Part shown: in pieces, positions 38,254 through 47,871 of the stretch
Layout of the letters: each line of letters starts with the position of its first letter
How positions within the stretch are numbered: position 1 is the stretch's first letter
Assembly: GCF_000378345.1 (NCBI RefSeq)
Contig: NZ_KB899544.1
Coordinates: forward strand, 248,001-312,000
DNA: 64,000 bases
DNA from: Hirschia maritima DSM 19733
GTDB lineage: Bacteria > Pseudomonadota > Alphaproteobacteria > Caulobacterales > Hyphomonadaceae
Direction: 5' to 3'
Notes under the pieces: model-generated
The model's database searches: none
What the model was told of the DNA's origin: nothing
Seen by the model: the letters and a program-made list of their open reading frames with translations, nothing else
Translations under genes and position numbers: made by a program

Positions 38254-38991
38254 CTAACGGTATCTCTCAGAGATTGATTTTTGATGCATGAAATTTTGAT
38301 GCGATAATTCTTGAATCTTACGTTCAATTCCAATAGCTAAATTTTGAACCACAACTTCTTCCCTCTTGTCCTTCGAGGTTAGTTTTTGCCATTTGCTTCT
38401 TTTTGGTATTTCTGCCCATGCAGATGCAACAGGGGCACCTCCATTCAAATCTAGCAAGTGAACTTCTCCCATGAGGTTTAAATGGGAAGGGCGAGTCTCG
38501 ATGTATTCTTCAGTTGTGTAATCCCAATCCCAAAAAGGTAATTTGCTGCGAACATGGCGGGAAAAAGCAACAGCTGGATTTCTAGTTTTCTTCAGGCGTT
38601 GTTTTGTTTTTCCAGCTTCTGGCACAACGCCATAAACGATGAGGTAGTCATATCCTTGTCGTTGCGCAGCCATACGCGCAGACATTATCGCTGACCCTTT
38701 TCCTTCTCCAGTTGCTAATTCACCACCTGGCAGCAGGTTGTTATGCGGAATTGGCTCTATGCGAGAAACAAGGGCACCCAAATTCATGCGGAACTGACTC
38801 CACATTATGCGATCTTGTTCGGATGGTGGGACAGCTCCGTCCTCATCCATTTTGAGGAAAACAATAGAGGCTGGTAACTTGAGCAGAGGTTCAGTCTGGG
38901 CGCTGGCGGTTGCCGGCAGAAGTAGGCTAGAGAGTATCGCTCCACCAATATAGCGCCGCGTGTACTGCCATTTTTTAGTTTTCTCCGCCAT
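38254..38991 (-). CDS. Secreted protein of unknown function
   Basis: 245 aa from ATG 38991 (GGAAGAG upstream; an upstream frame to 39048 is unsupported). Twin-basic N-terminus then signal peptide ending near ATASA-Q. The domain contains YDYLIVYGVVPE and LNLMGEVHLLDLNGG, resembling periplasmic proteins that tabulate lipoprotein-like turnover, but I cannot name a family. Convergent with ycgN-like gene (9 bp). Confidence 0.75.
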   Translation of the reverse strand: MAEKTKKWQYTRRYIGGAILSSLLLPATASAQTEPLLKLPASIVFLKMDEDGAVPPSEQDRIMWSQFRMNLGALVSRIEPIPHNNLLPGGELATGEGKGSAIMSARMAAQRQGYDYLIVYGVVPEAGKTKQRLKKTRNPAVAFSRHVRSKLPFWDWDYTTEEYIETRPSHLNLMGEVHLLDLNGGAPVASAWAEIPKRSKWQKLTSKDKREEVVVQNLAIGIERKIQELSHQNFMHQKSISERYR

Positions 38992-39151
38992 GTGCTCTTC
39001 CAATGCATATAAATCACATAGATCAGTCAATTTTGATAGAATCATCATATTCGCGTTAACGTGAGGTACACAAAATCACGTTGATGTAGCTTTTAAATGT
39101 GAAATACACCGTGTTTCATTAATGTGATTTGGATTTAAGAGGTTTTGCGCA

Positions 39152-39655
39152 ATGCAGGAAAATGTTCGGATTCTTGGAATAGATCCCGGTTTGCGCAACA
39201 CGGGGTGGGGCGTGATTGATAAGCAGGGCATGCGCCTAAACTGGGTTGCTCATGGAGTGATAAAGCCACCCACGGATATACCAATGTCTGAGCGGCTAGC
39301 TGCGATCGCCGGTGAAATTACAGATGTTGTTGATGATTATTCGCCAAATATTTCTGGCATAGAAGAAACATTCGTCAATATGAACCCAAAGACGACACTT
39401 TTACTGGGGCAGGCTCGTGGTGCGGCAATGGCGGGTCTCGCGCTTGTGGGAATTCCCGTGCATGAATTTGCAGCCAAGAAAATCAAACAAAGTGTTGTGG
39501 GAACAGGGAATGCCGACAAAGATCAGGTTGCATTTATGATCAAGCGTTTGCTACCTAAAGCGGGCGATGTAACGGCAGATGCTGCAGATGCTTTGGCGGT
39601 TGCGATTACAACAGCTCACCATTCTAGCCCAAAATCATATAGGAAATCAGCATGA
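39152..39655 (+). CDS. ruvC: Holliday junction resolvase RuvC
   Basis: 167 aa. Catalytic acidic residues: Asp11 in GIDPGLRNTGWG, Glu71-Glu72 in GIEETF, and the C-terminal DAADALAVAITTAHH. Dimeric endonuclease that cuts Holliday junctions moved by RuvAB. Its stop overlaps the ruvA start by 4 bases. ruvB is not next but 22 kb away on the other strand. Confidence 0.98.
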   Translation: MQENVRILGIDPGLRNTGWGVIDKQGMRLNWVAHGVIKPPTDIPMSERLAAIAGEITDVVDDYSPNISGIEETFVNMNPKTTLLLGQARGAAMAGLALVGIPVHEFAAKKIKQSVVGTGNADKDQVAFMIKRLLPKAGDVTADAADALAVAITTAHHSSPKSYRKSA

Positions 39656-40281
39656 TTGCACGTTTAAAGGGGACAGTCGCCGCCACTGGTGATGGGCAGG
39701 CATTGGTTGATGTAAACGGTGTTGGCTATGTGTTGTTTTGTGGTGGACGTACATTGGCAAAACTGGCGATCGGTCAAGAAAACACTGTCTTTGTGGAAAC
39801 ACAAATGTCAGAAAATGCAATCAAGCTGTATGGGTTTGAAACTGCAGAAGACCGTGCTTGGTTCTCACGCCTACAGGATGCACCTGGAGTAGGGGCCAAA
39901 GCTGCTCTCAATATCCTTGATGCGCTTACACCCGCCCAGTTGATGGACGCCATTGTTCTGGGGGATGCCGCATCTGTGCAGCGCGCGCATGGGGTAGGTA
40001 AAAAACTGGCCGAACGCGTGGTATCTGAATTTAAAGACAAGCCACCACCGGCAGGATTATTCTCTGTGAGCTTCACACCTTCTGAAGGTGTTGAAGGGCT
40101 AGCTTCGTCAGCTGGAGCTAGTACTGGAAGCCGTGCCGCGGCGGCGTCTGCGCTCACTAATCTTGGCTATCAAAATGTTGACGCTCAAAAAGCTGTGGCG
40201 GTTGCAGCTAAAGAATTGGGTGAAGACGCAGGCGAAGGTGACCTTATCAAAGCAGCACTCAAAGCATTGGCTCCGAGCTAA
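39652..40281 (+). CDS. ruvA: Holliday junction helicase subunit RuvA
   Basis: 209 aa. N-terminal OB fold (MIARLKGTVAATGDGQALVDV), two helix-hairpin-helix segments (LQDAPGVGAKAALNIL, AHGVGKKLAERVVSEF) and the C-terminal RuvB-contacting domain. Binds four-way junctions. Translationally coupled to ruvC. The expected downstream partner ruvB is replaced here by a serine hydrolase. Confidence 0.98.
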   Translation: MIARLKGTVAATGDGQALVDVNGVGYVLFCGGRTLAKLAIGQENTVFVETQMSENAIKLYGFETAEDRAWFSRLQDAPGVGAKAALNILDALTPAQLMDAIVLGDAASVQRAHGVGKKLAERVVSEFKDKPPPAGLFSVSFTPSEGVEGLASSAGASTGSRAAAASALTNLGYQNVDAQKAVAVAAKELGEDAGEGDLIKAALKALAPS

Positions 40282-40308
40282 CCGCAGAGAGTTAAAGGAG
40301 ATGCTTTA

Positions 40309-41397
40309 ATGCGCTTGATATACGTTTTCCTTCTTCTGTTCATTGGTTTAACTGCTTGCAGTAGCGTGAAATCTACTGAACTACCTTTGCAGACCAGATT
40401 GGAAGCAGTTCAATCTCAATTTTCAGATGTACCGGGATTTGCGTTATACATTCTGCACAAGGAAGAGGAGCGTGCGGAAACTGGACTAGCTGCCGCTGAT
40501 GGCCCCTCGATGACAGTCGCGACGCCGGTCAGAATCGCCAGTATCACCAAAACATATGTGGCTGCAGCCATTCTGCGTTTGTGGGAAGATGGTCTGATTG
40601 AGCTTGACGCACCCATTGGTGATTTAATTTCCGCAGAGAGCAATGCGCTTTTAAAGAGCGATGGGTACGATACAGATCAAATAACCGTTCGGCACCTATT
40701 GTTGCACTCAAGTGGAATGCCCGATCACGTGAACGATGCATACGTTGAACTGGTGTTTTCTAAACCCAACAAAATTTGGGCGCCGACCAATCAAATTGAG
40801 TTTCTTGTTAATTCCACAGATCCGTTGGAGACATCGGGAAAAGAATTTAGCTATTCAGATACTGGGTATATCCTGCTTGGAGAAATCCTTCGAGAAACTA
40901 CTGGGGTGCCGCTTCATCAAGCGGTACGTGACCTTTTGAAACTAGACGAATTGCAACTTTCTTCTACTTATTGGGATGAAGCTGAACAACCAATTCAAAA
41001 CGCTCCAGAACGTGCTCATCAATGGTTTTTAAAGCAGGACACTTATGAGTTCCATGGCTCGCTTGATGCGTATGGTGGTGGAGGTGTTGTTGCGAGTGTT
41101 CGAGATATTGCAATATTCTATCATGCGCTGTTTAACGGTTCCGTATTTCATGAGCCGTCAACTTTGCAGCAAATGACAACCGGACCGGAACATCCGCATA
41201 AAAGCCCATATCGGTATGGACTTTTTGAAGAAGAAATATTGGGACATCAAATCTTTTATCATAGTGGGTTTTGGGGGACTAATGTTATTCATGTTCCAAC
41301 GCTCAATCTAACAATTGCCGGTGTTACACTTGACGAAAGGGGATTTGATCCTCTCAAAAAAATGATGAACAAAGTTATTGCAGACCGCTTAGAATAG
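40309..41397 (+). CDS. Lipoprotein serine hydrolase (beta-lactamase/class C-like)
   Basis: 362 aa. Signal peptide with lipobox GLTAC, Cys17 lipidated. Class C-type active site: Ser78-x-x-Lys81 in IASITK, Tyr-Ser-Asp in FSYSDTGY and HSGFWGT as the KTG equivalent. Such proteins are esterases, peptidases or D-amino acid hydrolases rather than resistance enzymes. Sits 27 bp after ruvA, at one proposed inversion breakpoint. Confidence 0.9.
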   Translation: MRLIYVFLLLFIGLTACSSVKSTELPLQTRLEAVQSQFSDVPGFALYILHKEEERAETGLAAADGPSMTVATPVRIASITKTYVAAAILRLWEDGLIELDAPIGDLISAESNALLKSDGYDTDQITVRHLLLHSSGMPDHVNDAYVELVFSKPNKIWAPTNQIEFLVNSTDPLETSGKEFSYSDTGYILLGEILRETTGVPLHQAVRDLLKLDELQLSSTYWDEAEQPIQNAPERAHQWFLKQDTYEFHGSLDAYGGGGVVASVRDIAIFYHALFNGSVFHEPSTLQQMTTGPEHPHKSPYRYGLFEEEILGHQIFYHSGFWGTNVIHVPTLNLTIAGVTLDERGFDPLKKMMNKVIADRLE

Positions 41398-41585
41398 CGG
41401 TGTCGACATTCTCGTCATTGAACAGATAAATGAAGAAATGAGTTTAAAAAAACTCCAAGTATTCACCATGAAATGCGTCATTTCAGCCGCGCCAGAATGC
41501 CCTAGTTTTTGCACTTGATTTGCAAGAGCTGAAGGATCACCTTTGTGTATGAGACTTACGGTCTTTGATACAAAGGTGAAATAAA

Positions 41586-42221
41586 ATGGTTGAAGCTGCG
41601 ACTGCCAACCTGAATGATGTTGGCCATTACGAAGCAAAAACTCTGAGCGATCGTTTCGCGCTTGGACTCGTGAAATTCCTGAGAGTATTTGCCGATCTAT
41701 TTTTTCAGAAAAGATACGGACATCGCGCTGTAGTACTTGAAACCGTTGCCGCAGTGCCGGGAATGGTGGGTGGTTTACTGCAACATCTCAAATCCTTGCG
41801 TCACATTCGCGATGATCAAGGGTGGATTAAAGAATTGCTAGATGAGGCAGAGAATGAACGCATGCACTTAATGGTGTTTGTTGAAGTCTCGCAGCCAACA
41901 ATCTGGGAACGCTTTTTGATCATGGTGACACAAGCGATTTTCTATAATGCGTACTTCTTTTTCTATCTCTTCATGCCCAAAACAGCACATCGGTTTGTGG
42001 GATATCTGGAAGAAGAAGCGGTAGTTAGTTACACTCATTACCTTGAAGAAATAGAAGCAGGAAAACTTGAAAATGTACCAGCTCCTCAAATCGCGATAGA
42101 TTATTGGGATTTAGCTGAAGGCGCTACTCTGCGTGATGTTGTACTTGTGGTGCGGGAAGATGAAGCACGCCACCGTGATACAAATCACGTCTTTGCGAAC
42201 ACTGAGACAAAACAAAAGTAA
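41586..42221 (+). CDS. Alternative oxidase (ubiquinol oxidase, di-iron)
   Basis: 211 aa, shorter than plant forms as in other bacterial copies. All di-iron ligands visible: Glu52 (LETVAAVPG), Glu91 and His94 (NERMHL), Glu142/143 (LEEEAV), Glu193 and His196 (EDEARHRD). Membrane-bound monotopic enzyme that passes electrons from ubiquinol to oxygen without pumping protons, giving cyanide- and sulfide-resistant respiration. AAAGGTGA lies before the ATG. Rare but known in marine alphaproteobacteria. Confidence 0.95.
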   Translation: MVEAATANLNDVGHYEAKTLSDRFALGLVKFLRVFADLFFQKRYGHRAVVLETVAAVPGMVGGLLQHLKSLRHIRDDQGWIKELLDEAENERMHLMVFVEVSQPTIWERFLIMVTQAIFYNAYFFFYLFMPKTAHRFVGYLEEEAVVSYTHYLEEIEAGKLENVPAPQIAIDYWDLAEGATLRDVVLVVREDEARHRDTNHVFANTETKQK

Positions 42222-42292
42222 TACTTGCTAGTTATGATGGCGCAATCAATACTGCTTCTCACTATCTGTAGATTTTGATATGGGAAGTAGTT

Positions 42293-43138
42293 ATGCGGCA
42301 TGCTCTTTTGGGAGTTTTTGGGTTAGCATTGTCGGCCTGCACGGTTTTGAACGGAACCTCACAACAAAGCGAGCTGGAGCAACCTCCTCATATAGTCGAG
42401 TGGATGAAGCAACCTGCAATTTTAGTTTTTTCTGAAACTCAAGATTGGCGACATAATGAAGGGATCGCAGGCGCGGATCTCTTCTTTGCCGATTATACGT
42501 TGGCTAACGAGATGGGACTGTTTACGACAGTCAATTCGGCAGTTTTTAACGATCAAGACTTGGCTCGGTTTGATCTGGTTGTGTTTAATAACATGAGCGG
42601 CGATGCGCTTACTTCAGAACAAGAGGTGGCGTTTCAAAAGTGGATGGCGGCGGGGGGAGACTGGATCGGAATCCATGGCGCTGGAGATATGTCTCACACA
42701 GATTGGCCCTGGTATGATGATACTTTAATCGGACCTGAATTTATTGGGCACCCGTCTACACCTCAGTTTCAGGATGCCACTCTTGTGAACTTGGCAAAAA
42801 CACACCCTGTCATGGAAGGCATTCCAGATAGGTGGGTGGCCAATGATGAATGGTACAGCTTTCAACGGGCTATCTTGCCAAATGAAGGAAAGACTACCTT
42901 GGTGGGAATTGATGAAAAAAGTTACGAGCCAGGAGTTGCAGTACATTGGGGAGGAGAAAGTCTCAGTATGAGTGATGATCCCGCCAAACATCCTTTGGTT
43001 TGGGTATCGTGTCCCTTTGAAAATTCTAAGGCGTTTTATTCTGCTCTAGGTCACACTCATGAGCCTTACGAAAATGAAACCTACCGACGGCTGCTGACCA
43101 ATGCAATTCAGTGGACGATGTCTGATGATACCTGTTGA
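42293..43138 (+). CDS. ThuA-domain lipoprotein
   Basis: 281 aa from ATG 42293 (GGGAAG 5 bases upstream). Lipobox ALSAC makes it a lipoprotein. ThuA/trehalose-utilisation fold: ILVFSETQDWRHNEGI, DLVVFNNMSGDALT, WIGIHGAGDM, GHPSTPQFQDATL. The fold resembles class I glutamine amidotransferases, but its catalytic role is open; linked to sugar metabolism or surface glycan turnover. Closes with the serA terminator. Confidence 0.9.
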   Translation: MRHALLGVFGLALSACTVLNGTSQQSELEQPPHIVEWMKQPAILVFSETQDWRHNEGIAGADLFFADYTLANEMGLFTTVNSAVFNDQDLARFDLVVFNNMSGDALTSEQEVAFQKWMAAGGDWIGIHGAGDMSHTDWPWYDDTLIGPEFIGHPSTPQFQDATLVNLAKTHPVMEGIPDRWVANDEWYSFQRAILPNEGKTTLVGIDEKSYEPGVAVHWGGESLSMSDDPAKHPLVWVSCPFENSKAFYSALGHTHEPYENETYRRLLTNAIQWTMSDDTC

Positions 43139-43140
43139 TA

Positions 43141-43176
43141 CAAAAAGGGCGCTGAATGATATCACTCAGCGCCCAC
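43141..43176 (-). terminator. Terminator of serA
   Basis: 9-bp stem (43147-43155 with 43166-43174) followed by TTTTT on the minus strand, about 20 bp after the serA stop; it also faces the ThuA gene from the other side. Confidence 0.85.
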
Positions 43177-43195
43177 AGCATGATCGATGTTTATA

Positions 43196-44773
43196 CTAAA
43201 ACTTCAACACTTTTGCATAGCGCACGTGTTCTAGATCATTGATTTTGTTCATAGCATCTGCAGGAATATCTTGGTCTATACCTACCATAGCAATTGCGTC
43301 GCCGCCTTCTTCTTCACGACCAAGGTTGAACGTCGCAATGTTGACCCCAGCTTCACCGAGGATTGAACCAAGGCTACCAATAAATCCAGGTTCGTCATTA
43401 TTGTTGACGAACAGAATGAAGGGACGGAATTTTGCATCCAGCGACATGTCTTTGACTGCAACAATGCGGCATTGACCGTTCACGATTGAGCCAGAAACAG
43501 TGCGCCATTTGCCATCTACGCGAACCTTAATACGGATCAAGCTGTCATAAGTTGGGCTTTCATCCTGAGTGCTTTCTTTCAGGTCAATCCCGCGTTCTTT
43601 AAGAACAGTTGGTGCTGAAACCATGTTCACATCTTTCATGCTGGCACGCAAAATACCTGCAAGAGCGGCCGATGTGAGTGGTTTGCGGTTAAGCTCTGTG
43701 ACTTCACCTTCGTATTCGATTTCAACAGCGTCAAAACCTTCCGTTGAAACCTGCCCAGCAAACTCACCAAGTTTTTCTGCTAGTTCAGCAAATGGTTTCA
43801 GGCGAGGGGCTTCTTCAGCAGTGATAGATGGCATGTTGAGGGCGTTAGATACCGCACCAGTCAGCAAATAATCCGCCATTTGTTCAGCAACTTGGAATGC
43901 CACATTGTCTTGAGCTTCAACAGTTGAGGCTCCAAGGTGCGGTGTAGCGATAAAGCCTGATGTGCCAAATAGAGCGTGCTCTTTAGCAGGTTCAGTTTCA
44001 AACACATCTAGAGCTGCAGCTCTGACGTGACCATTGTCGAGGAGGTCTTTTAACGCTGCTTCATCAACCAAACCACCGCGAGCACAATTCACGATGATGA
44101 TACCTTTTTTAGTCTTCTCAAGGTTTTCACGTGAGAGGATGTTACGCGTTTGGTCTGTTAGCGGTGTGTGCAATGTGATTGCATCAGCACGAGCAAGAAG
44201 TTCTTCTAGCTCAACCTTTTCAACACCAAGTTCAACAGCGCGTTCTTCTGTTAGGAATGGGTCGAAAGCGACAACTTTCATTTTAAGGCCAAGGGCGCGT
44301 TCGGCGACCAATGAACCAATGTTACCAGCACCAATCAGACCTAGTGTCTTTGAGAATAATTCTGTTCCGACATAGTCTTTCTTAGGCCATTCGCCATTTT
44401 GTGTGCGAACTGATGCAGCTGGAATTTGGCGTGCGGCTGAGAAGAGCATTGCAATTGCGTGTTCTGCCGTTGTCACAGCGTTTCCAAATGGTGTGTTCAT
44501 TACAGCCACGCCTTTGGCAGTCGCAGCTGGAATGTCGATATTGTCGACACCAATTCCCGCACGTCCAACTACTTTTAGTTTTGTGGCTTTTTCAAACACT
44601 GCTGCGTTTGGTTTACAGGCTGAACGCACAGCAAGACCATCGTAATCACCGATGATGTCCGCTAGCTCATCTTGAGATAAGCCCACTTTAACATCAACTT
44701 CGATGCCGCGAGCTTTGAAAATATCGATAGCTCCAGGAGCTAGGCTGTCACCGATAAGAACTTTAATAGTCAT
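43196..44773 (-). CDS. serA: D-3-phosphoglycerate dehydrogenase
   Basis: 525 aa from ATG 44773 (AAGGA 8 bases upstream). Type I SerA: NAD motif GLIGAGNIGSLVAERALG, catalytic Arg/Glu/His (NCARGGLVDEAAL, HTPL), ASB domain and C-terminal ACT domain (LFVNNNDEPGFIGSLGS) for serine feedback. First step of serine synthesis. Its start lies 50 bp after the MazG-like stop, in line with serC. Confidence 0.97.
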   Translation of the reverse strand: MTIKVLIGDSLAPGAIDIFKARGIEVDVKVGLSQDELADIIGDYDGLAVRSACKPNAAVFEKATKLKVVGRAGIGVDNIDIPAATAKGVAVMNTPFGNAVTTAEHAIAMLFSAARQIPAASVRTQNGEWPKKDYVGTELFSKTLGLIGAGNIGSLVAERALGLKMKVVAFDPFLTEERAVELGVEKVELEELLARADAITLHTPLTDQTRNILSRENLEKTKKGIIIVNCARGGLVDEAALKDLLDNGHVRAAALDVFETEPAKEHALFGTSGFIATPHLGASTVEAQDNVAFQVAEQMADYLLTGAVSNALNMPSITAEEAPRLKPFAELAEKLGEFAGQVSTEGFDAVEIEYEGEVTELNRKPLTSAALAGILRASMKDVNMVSAPTVLKERGIDLKESTQDESPTYDSLIRIKVRVDGKWRTVSGSIVNGQCRIVAVKDMSLDAKFRPFILFVNNNDEPGFIGSLGSILGEAGVNIATFNLGREEEGGDAIAMVGIDQDIPADAMNKINDLEHVRYAKVLKF

Positions 44774-44822
44774 GGTATATTCCTTTTGCGCATAAGCGCT
44801 GAAACTGTGCACGAGGAGGGGC

Positions 44823-45116
44823 TTAGATATGTCCACCGGTTCCGTCACCAGCGGATTTCCAAGTGCGATTTCTGTTGATTTTCATCTTATTATCGACTTC
44901 ATCAGCAAGCTCTTTGTTTAGGGTGCCCATGAGGCGATGAAGCAGGATGGTTACATCTGCTGCTTCTTTACCTGCTTCGTCGGTATCGCCATTTTCGAGG
45001 GCTTCGATTAGTTCGTCCATTTCTTCTGCCGCACGTTTAACAAGTGCGACAGGATCTTGGACTTCGCCAAACGTTTCATCACCCCAAACCAAAATAGATT
45101 TGCTGGTTTCGGTCAT
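44823..45116 (-). CDS. MazG-like nucleotide pyrophosphohydrolase
   Basis: 97 aa, all-helical. Metal motif of all-alpha NTP pyrophosphatases: EEMDELIEALE and KEAADVTILL (ExxE and ExxD). Such proteins hydrolyse non-canonical or excess NTPs. It starts only 3 bp after the serC stop, so it is coupled to it and sits inside the serC-serA unit. Confidence 0.85.
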   Translation of the reverse strand: MTETSKSILVWGDETFGEVQDPVALVKRAAEEMDELIEALENGDTDEAGKEAADVTILLHRLMGTLNKELADEVDNKMKINRNRTWKSAGDGTGGHI

Positions 45117-45119
45117 GAT

Positions 45120-46280
45120 TTAGAGCTCTGCTACTGCTGTTTGAAATGCCCAGTCTAGCCACGGACCAAGCTTCTCAAGGTCTGACGCGTCAACTGTAGC
45201 TCCACACCAGATGCGAAGTCCCGGAGGGGCATCACGGTAGCCAGCGATGTCATAAGCAACGTCTTCTTTATCAAGAAGGCCAGTTAGCTTTTTAACGAAT
45301 GCTTGTTGGTCGGCTGTTTCCAAACCAGCAACGCGTGCATCTGTGATTTTCAAGGTCACGGATGTATTGGAACGTGTAGCAGGGTCTTCACAAAGGAAGT
45401 CTGCCCAATCAGAACCAGCTACGAATTTTTCAATTGCGGCTAGGTTGGCATCAGCGCGAGCCATAGTGGCTTTTACACCGCCGAGGCCTTCAACCCAGTT
45501 AAGGGCATCTAGGCAATCTTCAACGGCTAGCATGGAAGGCGTGTTGATAGTCGCACCTTGGAAAATGCCTTCGTTCAACTTGCCTTTTTTTGTCATGCGG
45601 AAAAGTTTTGGAAGAGGGCGGTCAGGTGTGAATGTCTCCAGACGTTCAACAGCTTTTGGAGACAGAATAAGGATACCGTGTGCACCTTCACCACCCAAAA
45701 CTTTCTGCCAAGAGTAAGTTACAACATCGAGTTTTTTCCACTCAAGGTCTTGTGCGAAAACAGCTGATGTCGCGTCACAGAAAACCAAACCTTCTTGATC
45801 ATCTGGAATCCAGTCAGCGTTTGCGACTTTCACTCCGGAAGTTGTTCCGTTCCAGGTGAAGATCACGTCTGCTTCTTTGCGCACTTTAGTAAGGTCAGGT
45901 AATTGACCATAGTCAGCTGTGTGGACTTCGGCGTCTAATTTTAGCTGTTTAGTGACGTCCGTGACCCAGTCGTTACCAAAGCTTTCCCAAGCAAATACAT
46001 CTACTGGGCGTGGACCAAGCATGGACCACATAGCCGCTTCAATAGCACCCGTGTCAGATCCAGCCATGATACCAAGGCGATAGCCTTCAGGCAGGCCAAG
46101 AAGTTCAGCGGATTTGTCGATTGTGAGTTTTAGTTTTGCTTTACCGATTTTGGCTCGGTGAGAGCGACCATTTGGAGCATCTTCAAGAGATGCCGGTGTC
46201 CAATCTGGACGTTTGGCACAAGGGCCTGAAGAAAACTCGGCACGCGCAGGGCGCACGTCTGGTGTCGTGATCATAGTCAT
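45120..46280 (-). CDS. serC: Phosphoserine aminotransferase
   Basis: 386 aa from ATG 46280 (AGGAGT upstream; the frame runs to 46379 through the leader RNA). PLP enzyme with [15 protein letters not shown] holding the Schiff-base Lys, and [19 protein letters not shown] at the cofactor phosphate site. The alphaproteobacterial subtype. Second step of serine synthesis. Structured leader precedes it. Confidence 0.96.
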   Translation of the reverse strand: MTMITTPDVRPARAEFSSGPCAKRPDWTPASLEDAPNGRSHRAKIGKAKLKLTIDKSAELLGLPEGYRLGIMAGSDTGAIEAAMWSMLGPRPVDVFAWESFGNDWVTDVTKQLKLDAEVHTADYGQLPDLTKVRKEADVIFTWNGTTSGVKVANADWIPDDQEGLVFCDATSAVFAQDLEWKKLDVVTYSWQKVLGGEGAHGILILSPKAVERLETFTPDRPLPKLFRMTKKGKLNEGIFQGATINTPSMLAVEDCLDALNWVEGLGGVKATMARADANLAAIEKFVAGSDWADFLCEDPATRSNTSVTLKITDARVAGLETADQQAFVKKLTGLLDKEDVAYDIAGYRDAPPGLRIWCGATVDASDLEKLGPWLDWAFQTAVAEL

Positions 46281-46285
46281 CTGAA

Positions 46286-46350
46286 TTGTACTCCTATCCT
46301 TACAGATAGGCTGAGCGCCGTTGGGGACGCTTGGCCCACAGCCTCTTTCT
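46286..46350 (-). promoter_or_regulatory. Structured serC leader (serC-motif-like)
   Basis: On the minus strand CCTATC (hairpin 46293-46298/46305-46310) overlaps the AGGAG ribosome site, and AGGCTG (46308-46313) can instead pair with 46339-46344 upstream, so the two helices compete. Position and build fit the alphaproteobacterial serC motif. Not verified against its covariance model. Confidence 0.5.
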
Positions 46351-46451
46351 CTCAAATGAAGAAAAATTGCAAGCCACATTTTTGTGAAAATGATTTTTTG
46401 AATTGCAGTTGAATGTGAAAAATTTCACCAAATCAGGAGGTATAATTTGAT

Positions 46452-47279
46452 TTAAAGGTGAATTTTTCCTTCTATCAACGTCATTGCATTTCCACGAAGC
46501 TTCACACGATCACCATCTAGTTTCGTATCAATTTCTGCTCCACGTCCTGGAAAAGCTTGGAAACTACTCAGTTGAGTTTTGCCAAGCTTTTCAGCGAATA
46601 ACGGAGCCAAAATACAGTGAGCTGATCCGGTAGCGGGATCTTCATCGGCACCCGAACCAGGGGCAAAAAAGCGTGCAACGATGTCAAAACCGTCTTCTTT
46701 GTGTTTGCCGCTGGCTGGTGCAACGCATGTTACCCAGTTTTTTGTATTTTTAGGATCTATAGAGCAATTTTTTAAGCTCAGGAAATCTGGCTCAAGATTG
46801 ATGATTTGTTCGGATTTCTCATAAACTGCAACCATGTAATCACCTTGCCAATATTCAGCAGGTGTGTCGCCCAATGCTTCTGAAATGTCCAAACGAGGAG
46901 GGACTTGTTCTGGGGTATTTGCTGGGAAATCCATTTCGAGCCTTCCATCATCTAGTTTCTTAACTGTCAGACGGCCCGACTTGGTATCAAAGCCAATTTC
47001 ATTGCCTTCATACCCCTCGTGCGCCCAGATTGCATGTGCTGCAGCTAATGTTGCATGACCACATAATGGAACTTCCACTGCGGGGGTGAACCATCGCAAA
47101 TCCCAAACGCCATTTTCCTTTGCGACAATAAACGCTGTTTCAGCAATATTGTTTTCGGCAGCTATCGTATGCATTAGCGCTGTATCGAGGAAGTGTGGTA
47201 CCGGAATGATAGCGGCTGGATTTCCCTTAAATGCTTCGCGTGCAAACGCGTCAATGTGATAAAAAGAGTAGCTAGGCAT
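46452..47279 (-). CDS. PhzF-family isomerase/epimerase
   Basis: 275 aa. N-terminus SFYHIDAFAREAFKGNPAAI, catalytic Glu47 in NNIAETAF, second half-site with PLCGHATLAAAHA and EDPATGSAHC. Diaminopimelate-epimerase-like fold; reaction not predictable outside phenazine clusters, which are absent here. Same strand and 170 bp upstream of serC. Confidence 0.93.
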   Translation of the reverse strand: MPSYSFYHIDAFAREAFKGNPAAIIPVPHFLDTALMHTIAAENNIAETAFIVAKENGVWDLRWFTPAVEVPLCGHATLAAAHAIWAHEGYEGNEIGFDTKSGRLTVKKLDDGRLEMDFPANTPEQVPPRLDISEALGDTPAEYWQGDYMVAVYEKSEQIINLEPDFLSLKNCSIDPKNTKNWVTCVAPASGKHKEDGFDIVARFFAPGSGADEDPATGSAHCILAPLFAEKLGKTQLSSFQAFPGRGAEIDTKLDGDRVKLRGNAMTLIEGKIHL

Positions 47280-47409
47280 CGGAAATAACCTTCAAAATAT
47301 TTTGGAAAAACAAGAACGTTTTGGAGAACGAATGTTCACTTAATAATAGATTATTGGTCGAATCTGTGGAAGTGATATCAGTTATAAAATAGATTGATTT
47401 GAGGTGATT

Positions 47410-47871
47410 ATGCCCACCAATTCCGCCGCTGGATTTTTGATTTTAAGTATAGCCTTGTTGGGCGGTGTCTTGGTGTCTGCGCAGGGCATGATTAATGGCC
47501 GATTGAATGTACTCATCGGTAATCCACTTCATGCTGCGCTGATTTCCTTCACAGGTGGTTGGATTATTCTATTGACGCTTTCAATCGCGACAGGTGCAGG
47601 TCTTCCCAACTGGTCTAAATTGGCTGGCGCTCCTTGGTGGGTTTATCTTGGCGGGATTGCTGGTTCATACATGGTGGCCACAACGGCTTTTGGAGTGCCG
47701 CGTATAGGCGCAACAGCATGGATATCTGCTATTATCGTAGGGCAACTCGTGGCATCTGTTGCATTTGACCATTTTGGCGCGTTTGGATTGGAAGTGCGTA
47801 CAATTTCTTGGGAAAAAGTTGTGGGAATTATCGCTTTGATATTTGGAACGTGGCTCGTTATTAAGCCTTGA
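47410..47871 (+). CDS. DMT-type membrane protein (YdcZ/DUF606)
   Basis: 153 aa from ATG 47410 (GAGG 5 bases upstream). Five membrane segments with GMINGRLNVLIGNPLHAALISF and GATAWISAIIVGQL, typical of the DUF606 EamA-like half-transporters. Substrate unknown. Its 3' end overlaps thiD by 11 bp on the opposite strand. Confidence 0.9.
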   Translation: MPTNSAAGFLILSIALLGGVLVSAQGMINGRLNVLIGNPLHAALISFTGGWIILLTLSIATGAGLPNWSKLAGAPWWVYLGGIAGSYMVATTAFGVPRIGATAWISAIIVGQLVASVAFDHFGAFGLEVRTISWEKVVGIIALIFGTWLVIKP

